A DNA stretch of 55,934 nucleotides from a virus. Numbering within the stretch: position 1 is the first letter of the stretch; every line of letters starts with the position of its first letter. Of this stretch, positions 14,808 to 24,000 are shown piece by piece. A program made the position numbers and the translations under genes. The notes below the pieces were generated by a model. That model searched no databases, was not told where the DNA came from, and saw only the letters and a list, made by a program, of their open reading frames with translations. The stretch covers positions 1 to 55,934 of the IMG/VR virus record IMGVR_UViG_3300042301_000713; one strand, given 5' to 3'.

Positions 14808-15782
14808 ATGAAAGACATATATTTAAAACCTGGAACTTATATTCCTAAATCTACTACTACAGGCTCAGAGATAGCAGGACTATCTTTGGAAAATTTTGTT
14901 GTTAGTGTAATCAATAACCCTACTTGTTGTCCTAAGATTTCAGGGGGAGGAAGTGGCTTCTTAAAGTTAGCTGGTGATGTTAACATGACATCTACACTAA
15001 CTACAGTAGTAGATCCTTCTAATAACCCTTCTATTCTTCAGTTATCCAGTAATGAGACAAGGTCACTAGGTCTACTATCTATTAAAACAGATGTTCCTAC
15101 TTATTTTAATATTAAAGACGATTCAGGAGACGATAGATTTAGTATTAGAAGGCTTACCACTGACGAGCAAGTAAACTTAGACTTTGACAGTAATCCTACA
15201 GATATTACTACTCTTGTAGGAGGGATTAGAACTACTAGAAACGGTTTGACTTTATCACACGCTATGTCTTTTACAGGACATGGTAATGTTGGTTTAGGCA
15301 TAGATTATCCAGAAACCTTATTTCATATCAAGTCTCCTACTGCAGATACTGTAGTTACTATAGATAAACTTCTTGCTAACAAATCAACTTTATCTCTTAG
15401 AAGCAATAATAGGCCTAGATTTGAGTTAAATATTCAAAATGCAGAAGGTGCTTGGGGTAGTAACCAAGGATCAGACTTACTTTTAAATTACTGTGATGAT
15501 CCTGGATATGTAATTGGTCCAGTAGTTCTTATCACTCGCAGTACAGGAATGTTTAATGTTAAGACTACTCTAGGAGTAAATGTAAGTACTGGAGCTGTTC
15601 ACTCTTCTGCTGTTATGGAGGTACAAAGTACGGACAAAGGTCTACTTCTTCCAAGAATGACAACTTCTCAGAAGAATGCTATCCCTAGTCCAGCTGCAGG
15701 TCTTTTAATTTTTGATACTACTTTAGATAAACTTTGTATTAGAACTTCTACTGGTTGGCAAACCATTACTTCTACGCCCTAA
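14808..15782 (+). CDS. fibre/adhesin protein with shared N-terminal anchor
   Basis: The 324 residues begin with MKDIYLKPGTY ... SLENFVVSV ... NPTCC (1-41), a paralogue of the N terminus of the previous gene. A Gly-rich hinge (ISGGGSGF) leads into beta-rich repeats. The last 60 residues (MEVQSTDKGLLLPRMT then W-containing IRTSTGWQTI) match a module common at the ends of Bacteroidota phage fibres and surface adhesins (LDL.ST.KG.L.PRMT ... GW). A trimeric head or tail fibre is likely. Its promoter lies only 11 bases upstream. Confidence 0.7.
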   Translation: MKDIYLKPGTYIPKSTTTGSEIAGLSLENFVVSVINNPTCCPKISGGGSGFLKLAGDVNMTSTLTTVVDPSNNPSILQLSSNETRSLGLLSIKTDVPTYFNIKDDSGDDRFSIRRLTTDEQVNLDFDSNPTDITTLVGGIRTTRNGLTLSHAMSFTGHGNVGLGIDYPETLFHIKSPTADTVVTIDKLLANKSTLSLRSNNRPRFELNIQNAEGAWGSNQGSDLLLNYCDDPGYVIGPVVLITRSTGMFNVKTTLGVNVSTGAVHSSAVMEVQSTDKGLLLPRMTTSQKNAIPSPAAGLLIFDTTLDKLCIRTSTGWQTITSTP

Positions 15783-15797
15783 TTAAATTAAATACCG

Positions 15798-16304
15798 ATG
15801 AATGTACAACTTAATCTCGAAGTCCTAAAAGCTAAAGATTGTTCTTACTTAACAATCATTGACACATCTGTATATCCTGTAGCTCCTACAAGTGCAAGTA
15901 TCTTTATTGGAGTTCCTGGTTATGATTCAGCTTATGAGTTTGCTTTCTTGTTAGGAGAAACCAATACTTATAACTCTTATTCTTTTGGCTTTACTACCTC
16001 AGCTACTTCTGGATTTACAGAATTGCCAGATGGTGTATATTCATTAGTTGTAACAACTTGTCCTGATACTGGAGTTAATTCTAGGCATCACTTAAGGACT
16101 TGTAAGATTGATTGTCGTCTTGCTACACAATGGGCTAAGTATGTAGACTGCTGTGATGATGAGAAGACTCTTTACTATCTTGACAAAATTGAGTTTTTGT
16201 TAAAGGGTGCAGAAGCACATGCTGACTTATGCAACCCTGCAAAAGCTACCGAACTATATAAAAAAGCCGATGACCTACTCAGAAGACTTGAGCTTGACTG
16301 TTAA
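15798..16304 (+). CDS. virion-associated protein, beta N-terminus and helical Cys-rich C-terminus
   Basis: In this 168-residue protein, residues 1-105 look like a beta sandwich and the rest is helical with cysteines (CKIDC, DCC, then a C-terminal LDC). I do not recognise the family. It lies among fibre and head-decoration genes in one operon, so an attachment or chaperone role for the fibres is plausible. The end overlaps the next gene by 35 bases. Confidence 0.6.
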   Translation: MNVQLNLEVLKAKDCSYLTIIDTSVYPVAPTSASIFIGVPGYDSAYEFAFLLGETNTYNSYSFGFTTSATSGFTELPDGVYSLVVTTCPDTGVNSRHHLRTCKIDCRLATQWAKYVDCCDDEKTLYYLDKIEFLLKGAEAHADLCNPAKATELYKKADDLLRRLELDC

Positions 16305-16458
16305 GAAAAAACTTGCTACAACTGCTTACAAAGAGCTTCAGCATATTAAATACTTAACTAAACCGTATTACAAGAAATCAAGAGCATTAGCAAGATTGCT
16401 TAAGTATGCTCACTGTTTAGAATGTGATACTACACAAACACTTAAAATAAAACTGTAA
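16270..16458 (+). CDS. small basic protein between fibre genes
   Basis: The 62-residue protein starts at MTYSEDL. An upstream ATG at 16207 would extend the overlap with the previous gene to 98 bases and is less likely. It is Lys/Tyr-rich and helical (YKELQHIKYLTKPYYKKSR) with a CLEC motif near the end. The next start is two bases after its stop. Function unknown; the operon position suggests a virion or assembly role. Confidence 0.55.
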   Translation: MTYSEDLSLTVKKKLATTAYKELQHIKYLTKPYYKKSRALARLLKYAHCLECDTTQTLKIKL

Positions 16459-16459
16459 A

Positions 16460-16987
16460 ATGACTAACTGCTGCCCTAATAACAACTGCGTAGAAATCGT
16501 ACCTTCTGGGTGCGTAAAGTATACAGGTACTCCTACTACAGGAGGTCTGATTGATTCTTTTGACTCTTGTGATCCCTACCTGAATGACTTGCTTAAGTTA
16601 TTGGATGACAACGTAACCTTATTAGATGCACGGGTAGGATTAAACAAGTCTACTTTTGATGCAGCTAACACTGCTTGTGGTACTACCCCTGTTATCTCTA
16701 CTACTGGCTTAACAGTAAAGGATGACAAGTATTACTCTGCAGAAGTAGTTATTAAGTTGGTAGGAGTTATTTGTGACCTACGTTCTCGCATGAATTACTT
16801 TTCTGCAGAGAATATTAATACTAATAATGGAAACCTACACTGGGAGAATCTTCCTTTGAGTCCTGATTTGATTGCTTTCTTGAGAACTAAATGTTTAGGT
16901 GATGATCCTTGTGGTACAGGTTTACCTGTTGATCTTGGTGGATTGCTTAGAACTATTATTACTAAACTTTGTACCTGCTGCCCATAA
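16460..16987 (+). CDS. Cys-rich head-fibre-associated protein
   Basis: The 175 residues begin MTNCCPNNNC ... GCVKYTGTP and end CTCCP. The N-terminal Cys-then-YTG pattern resembles the start of the next protein (GKCITYSGSP), suggesting a common attachment module. The middle is helical (DPYLNDLLKLLDDNVTLLDA). Likely a short partner of the large fibre encoded next, three bases downstream. Confidence 0.6.
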   Translation: MTNCCPNNNCVEIVPSGCVKYTGTPTTGGLIDSFDSCDPYLNDLLKLLDDNVTLLDARVGLNKSTFDAANTACGTTPVISTTGLTVKDDKYYSAEVVIKLVGVICDLRSRMNYFSAENINTNNGNLHWENLPLSPDLIAFLRTKCLGDDPCGTGLPVDLGGLLRTIITKLCTCCP

Positions 16988-16990
16988 ACT

Positions 16991-18874
16991 ATGTCTACTT
17001 GTATTGATTGCACTGGAACCATATATACACCCTGCGCTGAAGTAGGATGTCTTTCAACTAACTACGGTAAGTGTATTACTTACTCTGGTTCTCCTTTGTA
17101 TTGCGCTACAGGAGGAGTAGGTACACTTACTTTTACAGGTACAGCAGTACCTCCTCTAACTACAACTGAAGTAACCTTAACTCCAACAGGAGGAACAGGT
17201 TCTGGTTTACAGGTTAAAGTAACTAGAACTGTTGGATCTACTGCTTATACTGTTACTATTGTATCTGTTGGATCTTCTTACACAGTAAATGATACTATCA
17301 CAATCTTAGGTACATCTTTAGGTGGAGTTTCTCCTGGAAATGATTTAGTTTTAACTATTACATCTTTAGCAGCTTTAATCTCTACTAATAGTACCTTAGA
17401 TCAAGCTATTACTAACTTACACCAAAGACTTTGCACACTTACATCCGTAGGTCTTAACTACTCAGGATTTAACTACTCTTGCTTGCGTGTAGGTGGAGCT
17501 TTAACAGGTGTAGGATCAGCTATTACAAGTGCACAACAATTCACGGAAGCTACTGCGGTTGCTTTATGTTCTTTGAATTCTCGTACTCTTGCTTTAGAAA
17601 CTCCTACATTTACAGTACCTTCTTGTGTTACTTTGACTTCAGGTGTATCTACCTTAAGCCAAATCTTGACTGCTTATGGATCAAGAATGTGTACAATCAA
17701 CACTAACGTAGATATGACAGGGGTTCTTTCTAATCCATGTATTTCTTATGCTTTCTCTATCAAGCCTACTAGCACTGTAGTTTCAGATTACTTTAACTGG
17801 ATTACAACTAACATGTGTGGTATGTACACTATTCTTTCGGGAAATCTAGTTACTTTGGGAACAACTGTTGATAGTTTAAAGACTTATATTTCAGGAGTAA
17901 GTGCAGTACCTGCTTCTATTAATACTTCTTGTATTCCTGGAGGTTCTGCTACTAGTACCTTAAGTGCAGCTGCTATTTTGTTTACAAGTCAGATTTGTGC
18001 TATCAATGCTTCTTTAGCTTCTATTCCAAGTGCAAACTACTCTTTAACCTGGGCTACTAACTTTGGAAGTACTCCTTACTATGGTTATACTTTCAACTAT
18101 ACTAATACTGCAACTACTTTACAGATTCAATTAGATCGTGTTGTAGCTACTTTGGGTAGAATGAAAATGAAGCTTAATGCTTCTGACTTTGTAGCTACAA
18201 GTGATGCAGATGGTTTGAACGTATCATTGGCTTCAGGAGTAAGATTCACTTGTTCTCAGTTAAACTCTTGTTCTATCTCTTCTTTGTCTGACGTAACTAC
18301 TACTGCCCCTGCTACCTTCGATGGTTTGTTCTGGAGTGGATCTGAGTGGATTAACAAAGAACTTATCTTTACTTCAACAGGAGGTACAGTAACAGTTACT
18401 CGTACAGATAATCCTAATGATATTACTGTAAATCTAGAATCTACGGGTGGAGGAACTTCTTCTACATTTGGTGTAGTTACTGCTGGTGTATTAGTTAACG
18501 CAGTAATTGTTTCTTCAGCAAGATTTCCTATCGGAAGTCTTCCTAAACTCCAAAAGTTTGGTAAGGTTATTACTATTATTGGAAGTTTTGGAGTAAATGC
18601 TACAGGTTCATTTACTTGGGCACATGGTCAACAACTTCTATTCGGCACTCTCCCTGTAGGCTACTATCCTTTTTATAATCAAGTATTCAATGTTTTAATT
18701 CTTAAATATGCAACTACTTCAGGAACTTCGTCTACTGTAGTTTATCAAGGTGTATGTGTAGTTAACGGAAGTGATATTTATATTGAATTAAATAACCCTG
18801 CAGCCTCTTTGACATTATCAGGTACAGAATCTTTAGAGATCTTTATCGGAGGTAATTCTTACGCAACAGTATAA
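16991..18874 (+). CDS. large fibre protein with Cys-containing repeats
   Basis: This 627-residue protein is rich in Thr, Ser and Gly. Residues 1-40 are a Cys-rich anchor and 41-126 a Gly/Thr beta module (SYTVNDTITILG). Residues 148-345 hold imperfect repeats in which a C-terminal helix with a single Cys recurs (RLCTL C148, ALCSLN C193, RMCTIN C234, NMCGMY C276, QICAIN C336). A beta knob (about 490-627) with an aromatic-rich GYYPFYNQ segment ends the protein. This layout fits a trimeric head or tail fibre with a receptor-binding tip. The receptor is unknown. Confidence 0.7.
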   Translation: MSTCIDCTGTIYTPCAEVGCLSTNYGKCITYSGSPLYCATGGVGTLTFTGTAVPPLTTTEVTLTPTGGTGSGLQVKVTRTVGSTAYTVTIVSVGSSYTVNDTITILGTSLGGVSPGNDLVLTITSLAALISTNSTLDQAITNLHQRLCTLTSVGLNYSGFNYSCLRVGGALTGVGSAITSAQQFTEATAVALCSLNSRTLALETPTFTVPSCVTLTSGVSTLSQILTAYGSRMCTINTNVDMTGVLSNPCISYAFSIKPTSTVVSDYFNWITTNMCGMYTILSGNLVTLGTTVDSLKTYISGVSAVPASINTSCIPGGSATSTLSAAAILFTSQICAINASLASIPSANYSLTWATNFGSTPYYGYTFNYTNTATTLQIQLDRVVATLGRMKMKLNASDFVATSDADGLNVSLASGVRFTCSQLNSCSISSLSDVTTTAPATFDGLFWSGSEWINKELIFTSTGGTVTVTRTDNPNDITVNLESTGGGTSSTFGVVTAGVLVNAVIVSSARFPIGSLPKLQKFGKVITIIGSFGVNATGSFTWAHGQQLLFGTLPVGYYPFYNQVFNVLILKYATTSGTSSTVVYQGVCVVNGSDIYIELNNPAASLTLSGTESLEIFIGGNSYATV

Positions 18875-18882
18875 TACGACAT

Positions 18883-18955
18883 TGACAGGATTTTTTGGTT
18901 GGTTTTCCTGTCATCTTGCTAGTAGGAGCCTGCGAAAGTGGGCTCTTCTAGTTTT
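18883..18955 (+). terminator. double hairpin terminator after the fibre operon
   Basis: The first hairpin is TGACAGGA / TCCTGTCA (18883-18913) with a T-rich loop. The second, 18919-18951, is a stem of about 14 pairs with one bulge and a GAAA tetraloop, followed by TTTT. The second is a convincing intrinsic terminator. Confidence 0.8.
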
Positions 18956-18966
18956 AAAATAAACTC

Positions 18967-18997
18967 TTGACTTAACTTTAAAATTAAATTATATTTG
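18967..18997 (+). promoter_or_regulatory. Bacteroidota-type promoter of the tail operon
   Basis: TTG (18967-18969), 20-base spacer, TATATTTG (18990-18997), within the recurrent ctcttgactta context. The leader to 19034 is A/C-rich. Confidence 0.8.
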
Positions 18998-19033
18998 TAA
19001 TGAACCTTAAATTAACCCAAACTATATCCTGAG

Positions 19034-19675
19034 ATGTACACAAATTCAGAATTAATCGGTAGAGTTAAGAGTGCTAACAAGTTTGTTAGTGACGATGACT
19101 TGATTAGTGATCGTTATATTTATGGTTTATTAAAGACTAAAGCAGCTACATTACTGAGAAGAGAAATCAATCTCAGAAGATTGCTTACCTCTGATAACGT
19201 CTACCAATCCTACGAGTGTGTACACTTGATTGAAGCTAAGGGATCAGAGTGCGACTTGAACTGTCCTATACGTAGAACAAAACATAAGTTGCCTAACATT
19301 GATGAAGGATTATACTCTTACTTTATTCAGGGTGTATTCAACACTTCTAACTCAGAAGAATTGTTCCCTACAAGTATCAGGGATTTTATTAATCATACTC
19401 GCTTAAGGTTTAAGACCCCTAAGAAATACTACACCATTCGTAATGGTTATTTGTATGTTCTAGATCCCGATGTAGAATGTGTAAACATGTACGCTTACTT
19501 TACTGAGTCTATTGAAGACCTAGATGGTACAGAATGCATCAGTATGTATGATAAGCAATTTAAGTTTCCAGGTTATCTAACAGATACATTGATTGAAATG
19601 TGTACTCAATCCTTGATGAACTACCAAAGAATTCCTCAAGATCTAGAAGATAACAACAGAGATGAACCAAACTAA
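19034..19675 (+). CDS. putative tail ring/collar protein
   Basis: The first 60 residues of this 213-residue protein are helical and charged (LKTKAATLLRREINLRRLL), followed by beta segments with aromatic residues. The pattern of a helical bundle plus small beta domain, and the position directly before an HU-like gene and another ring-type gene, resemble the ring proteins stacked between portal and tail barrel of crAss-like virions. No unique motif is visible; the call is by context. Confidence 0.55.
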   Translation: MYTNSELIGRVKSANKFVSDDDLISDRYIYGLLKTKAATLLRREINLRRLLTSDNVYQSYECVHLIEAKGSECDLNCPIRRTKHKLPNIDEGLYSYFIQGVFNTSNSEELFPTSIRDFINHTRLRFKTPKKYYTIRNGYLYVLDPDVECVNMYAYFTESIEDLDGTECISMYDKQFKFPGYLTDTLIEMCTQSLMNYQRIPQDLEDNNRDEPN

Positions 19676-19677
19676 CC

Positions 19678-20169
19678 ATGTCGAAAGACTTTATAAAACC
19701 AAACAAACCCACTAAAGTTAGACAGAAGGAAAGAGATACTACGTCAGATACGAATTACCTCTCTGCTAATGCCTACAAGTTGTTCTTAAAAGAAACTAAA
19801 CGTAAAGACATCACCTACAAAGAGTTTTGTAATATCCCTAAAAGGATACATCTAAAACTCATGGAGAGGTTGTTAAGGGGAAGATATGCTATTAGATTCC
19901 CTAACCTAGGTTCAATTAAAATTGTAAAAACAGAAAATGCCCTTCCCAAAGGTAAACATACAATTATCAATTGGAAACTCTACAATGAGACTGGTGTCAA
20001 AGTGCCTTATAGAAATACACACACCAATGGTGCCGTCTATAAGTTTCACTTGTATCCATATTATAAGAGAGTAGTACAGTTTGGGTTCTATGACTTGAGA
20101 ATGTCAAATAACCACAAAGCTTCACTAGCTAAGTCGATAAGAGAAAACAAAATAGACAGACAGTCTTAA
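19678..20169 (+). CDS. HU/IHF-like protein in the tail operon
   Basis: This basic, 163-residue protein has helices at 28-70 and a turn RFPNLGSIKIVK (about 73-84), reminiscent of the LPGFG.F.V strand pair of HU/IHF proteins. A beta arm follows (NGAVYKFHLYPYYKRVVQFG). IHF-like genes are typical among the tail genes of crAss-like genomes. It could bind DNA or be a structural protein that has borrowed the fold. It starts two bases after the previous stop. Confidence 0.5.
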   Translation: MSKDFIKPNKPTKVRQKERDTTSDTNYLSANAYKLFLKETKRKDITYKEFCNIPKRIHLKLMERLLRGRYAIRFPNLGSIKIVKTENALPKGKHTIINWKLYNETGVKVPYRNTHTNGAVYKFHLYPYYKRVVQFGFYDLRMSNNHKASLAKSIRENKIDRQS

Positions 20170-20180
20170 ATACTAAAAAA

Positions 20181-21017
20181 ATGAATTACGCTAATACTAA
20201 CTTTATTTCATCTGAACCATTAATTGCTGAAGTAAAGCAGGAATTAAAATCATACTTTGAAGCAGGTGCAATAAGTGAAGTAATGATTCCTACTTATGTA
20301 GACCAAGCACTTCGCAAGCTTAGAGTAATGGTTCTTAAACCTGAAGAGTTGGTGTTGTCGTTTCATGACTACAAATCAGAACTTCCTTGTGACTTTGCTT
20401 TGATGGATTATGCCATCTACTATGACTCAGAGATTTTTTGGTCTCAAGGAGTTAACTCTGTAAAGGGTTCTTGGTATAAGTCTATCCAGTGTACAGAAGG
20501 TTGTACAGACTGTGGGCTTAAAGAAGAAATGTACGAGACAGTATCTGTCTCTACTCCTGGCTTCAAGATTACAATGAAGCAACCTACTTGGATTAAGGTG
20601 TACTACGGATCTAAGGCACTATGTGTTGAGGACTGCCCTAATCTAAATACGTCCTCAAATGATGTTATTCAAATTCATCCAAATAAATCTGTTACGGCTA
20701 CGTTTGAAACTGGTTGCATATACGTTAGATATTTCTCACGTCCAATGGACGATGATAACTTACCTATGGTGCCTGAAGTTCTTGAGGTTGAAGAGTATAT
20801 TAAAGCTTATCTTAAGTTTAAGTTTTTTGAACAACTCTGGCATTCTGTAGTAGACGAGAGTCAACGTCAGGTTGAGGCTAAGTTCCAATACTACAGACAG
20901 GATCAATTTAATAAGTTACAAGCAGCAAACGGCTACTTGCTTACTTACACCAAACAACAAATGGCGGATAACGTAGCTAAGATGCGTAACCGTTTTATCA
21001 AATACCACATCCAATAA
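20181..21017 (+). CDS. putative ring/tail-tubular (gp4-like) adaptor protein
   Basis: In this 278-residue protein, N-terminal helices (IAEVKQELKSYFEAGAI, YVDQALRKLRVMVL) precede a central beta domain with clustered cysteines (CTEGCTDCG). The C-terminal helical arm contains VEEYIKAYLKFKFFEQLW and a long amphipathic helix. This helix-beta-helix layout is that of head-tail adaptor rings (P22 gp4/T7 gp11 type). It lies immediately before the large tail protein, six bases downstream. Most likely a ring between portal and tail. Confidence 0.65.
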   Translation: MNYANTNFISSEPLIAEVKQELKSYFEAGAISEVMIPTYVDQALRKLRVMVLKPEELVLSFHDYKSELPCDFALMDYAIYYDSEIFWSQGVNSVKGSWYKSIQCTEGCTDCGLKEEMYETVSVSTPGFKITMKQPTWIKVYYGSKALCVEDCPNLNTSSNDVIQIHPNKSVTATFETGCIYVRYFSRPMDDDNLPMVPEVLEVEEYIKAYLKFKFFEQLWHSVVDESQRQVEAKFQYYRQDQFNKLQAANGYLLTYTKQQMADNVAKMRNRFIKYHIQ

Positions 21018-21022
21018 TTTAA

Positions 21023-24000
21023 ATGGAGAACAAAATCAATCAGAACACTGCTGGGCTTAATCTAGACTCAGTTAACTACCAAATAAAGGAGAACATGATT
21101 ACGTTTGCTTTAAACGCAAACATTCAGTCTCACGATGGTAACTCAACTACCTATACTAACGAGCCTTCTAATCAGATCTGTTATGATTTTAGTTCAACTT
21201 ATCCTGGGTTTAAAATACTTAATGTTTTAAGTATTACCGAACAATCTAAGTTAATTGTATTTTTAGCACATCCTGATGGACGTTCTTTGATTGGAGAGAT
21301 TACTAATTTAAATAAAGACTGTACTAGTCTGGTAGAGAGTGAAACAGATTGTGGTTGCATATCAGGTACTGTATTAGGTAGTACAGTAGTAAGTAGTTTA
21401 ATTTCAATAGCTGGAACTGGAGAATGCCCTACAGGATATACCTTTAATAGTACATCGGGTTTTTGTGAGAAATTAATTAGTACTCCTATACAGGAAACTG
21501 TCACAAAAAAATCTGTTATTTCTTCGTGCAGAGATGCTGACCATGGAACTACACTTACTAGAATATACAAAGATACTTGGGTTACTCAAACTCCTCCTAC
21601 ATATCATACTGTAGTAGAATCTAACTTAACTCAATCTTTTTGGTTTCCAGGGGGTGGTTTTTCTTATATTAAACAAATTGGTATTCAAGCAGATATTGAT
21701 AATACTAATAATCCATGCGGAACTCATGAAAGTCTTGATTTTTTAGGGTTTACTGAAACGATTTGTATTAGTGATACTAAACAATACTACTTAGGATTAG
21801 CTGCAGATGATTCTTTAAGAGTGTCTATTGATGGGAATGTAGTTTTTGATTTTGACGCTTTAGATCCTGCTAAAAGCTTTGCAACACTTACAGACTTATG
21901 GGGAAGATATAATCTATTTCCTGTTAATATAAGCAAAGGCAGTCATCTTTTAAAATTTGAATATAAAAATAAACCTACTGGTGATCCAGGAAATAGAGGG
22001 ATGTTTGCCTATGAACTGTATGACATCTCTTTAGCACAGTTGACAGATCCAAACTTAACTAGAGTTATTTTACAAAATAGTCGAGTTTTAAGTAATGGTA
22101 AACCTATTACTTCTGAAATAAAAGCTCCAGGTCGTATACTACAGATGAGTTATACTGGAACTGCTACTGGAACTTTTACAATCGGAAGTGCAGTACAAAG
22201 TAGTACTTCTGGAACAGGAACTGATGCAGTATTTAAAATAGTTGTTAATGCGGGAGTTATTACTTCTCTAATACTTGAATACTCAGGTAAAGGTTACAAA
22301 ACTGGAGATACTCTTATTATTTCTGCGGGAAGTGCTCTTAATGTAACCGTTACCGTAGTAGCTGCTTCAGTACAAGAAAATTTTATTGAACTTTCTCAAG
22401 CATGTCCTGTAGGTTATACTTTATATGTAAACGAAAATTGTGTAGCTTCTTGTCAGAAGTTAGATCAAAAAAGTGAAATTTTTCCAACAACTTCTGTAAA
22501 TTGTTGTGTATTCACTCCTCTAGTTGTAGATAATTGTTGTGACTGTACAGACTGTTACAGATACTCTGCTCAAGCTACAAACAATCAACCTTATAGTATT
22601 ACTTATATAAACTGTGCAGGAGTAGAAGTAACAGAGACATTCCCTTCAGGTATAGGAACATTTACTGCAAAGAGAAACAAATACACTCTTCCAGTAAACG
22701 TAGAGATACTTGACTCTATATTTGTATCTCAAGGAGAATGTAATCCTAAAACCTCTAAGTGTTGTTTAGGTTTATCTCCCGACTTTCCTGTATACGCAGA
22801 ATATCGTATAGACAACTGTGAGACTAAAGTTTACTTTATTGCTCGTAACATACAACCTCGTTATTTCTCATTAGAGGAACCTTTGGGTAGAGATCAATGT
22901 GGAGATGCCATTGACTGTCTTACAGACGCTTGTGAACGCTTAAAACTATTCCCTGACTTCTGTCAACCTGATATCTATCCTACAGCTATAGACTCAGGAG
23001 GAAGACTTAAGGGAGGTGTATACTCTTTCTCTATTGCGTATGCAGATGAGAACGGGAAAGAACTTACAGACTACGTAGATTTTAGTAATCCTATTCCAAT
23101 CTTTGAAAGGGCTATTACTGAACAAACAGAATACGAAACATCTAAATCTATTAGAGTATCAATAGATCACAGTACTACAATCTTTGATTACTTTAATCTA
23201 GTAGTAGCTGAAAACATAAATGAAGTAACTACATACCAACTGGTAGGTACTTACAGAGTAAATCAATCTACCTATAGAGACTCCTTAGTTTACACAGGAG
23301 ACTACTCTTCTACTTTCTCTTCTATCGTTCCCTTGATTCGTAGCCCTCACTACGAGACAGCAGGAATTATTGAGAAACAGAATGACATTTTGATGTTGGC
23401 TGATCTAGTAGAAACCCCTAAGTATAACTTTCAGTTAATTGCTAACGAGATTAAACTTCGTTGGGAAACAGTTAAAATGCCTGTAGATAATAAGTTTGAT
23501 TTCTCTAATCCAGAAATTGCTTATTTCTTTCGCACATACCAACGAGATGAGGTTTATCCTTTCGGTATTAAATTTAAACTAAAGAACGGTAAATACACAG
23601 ACGTATTTCATATTCCAGGCAGAGAGATCTTTATTAATTCTAACGAAAAAGATCTATTAACTGTAGGAACTAATCCTGATGTATTTGCAGTAGAGAATGA
23701 CTGTATTGTACAAGATAGTCAACCTAGATGGAAAGTATATAATACAGCTACAACAGGTCTTACTCCTCCTAACAATCCTCCCTCTCTACAAGAAGCTCAG
23801 TACTCTTGTAAAATTACAGTAGAAGCAGCAGGAGAATTTGCTTACTGGGAATCTACTGAAACCTATCCTTGTTACGAAGATGTATGGGGAGCCTTAGCAG
23901 GTCAACCTATTCGTCACCACAAATTTCCTGAAAACTCTAAAGTACATATTCACGCAGATGGAGATGACTTTATCTATCCTATAGGAGTACGTATTCTAGA

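Noticed and set aside
16207-16269. Upstream start for the small basic gene between fibre genes
   Set aside because: It would overlap the preceding gene by 98 bases. The ATG at 16270 is more economical.
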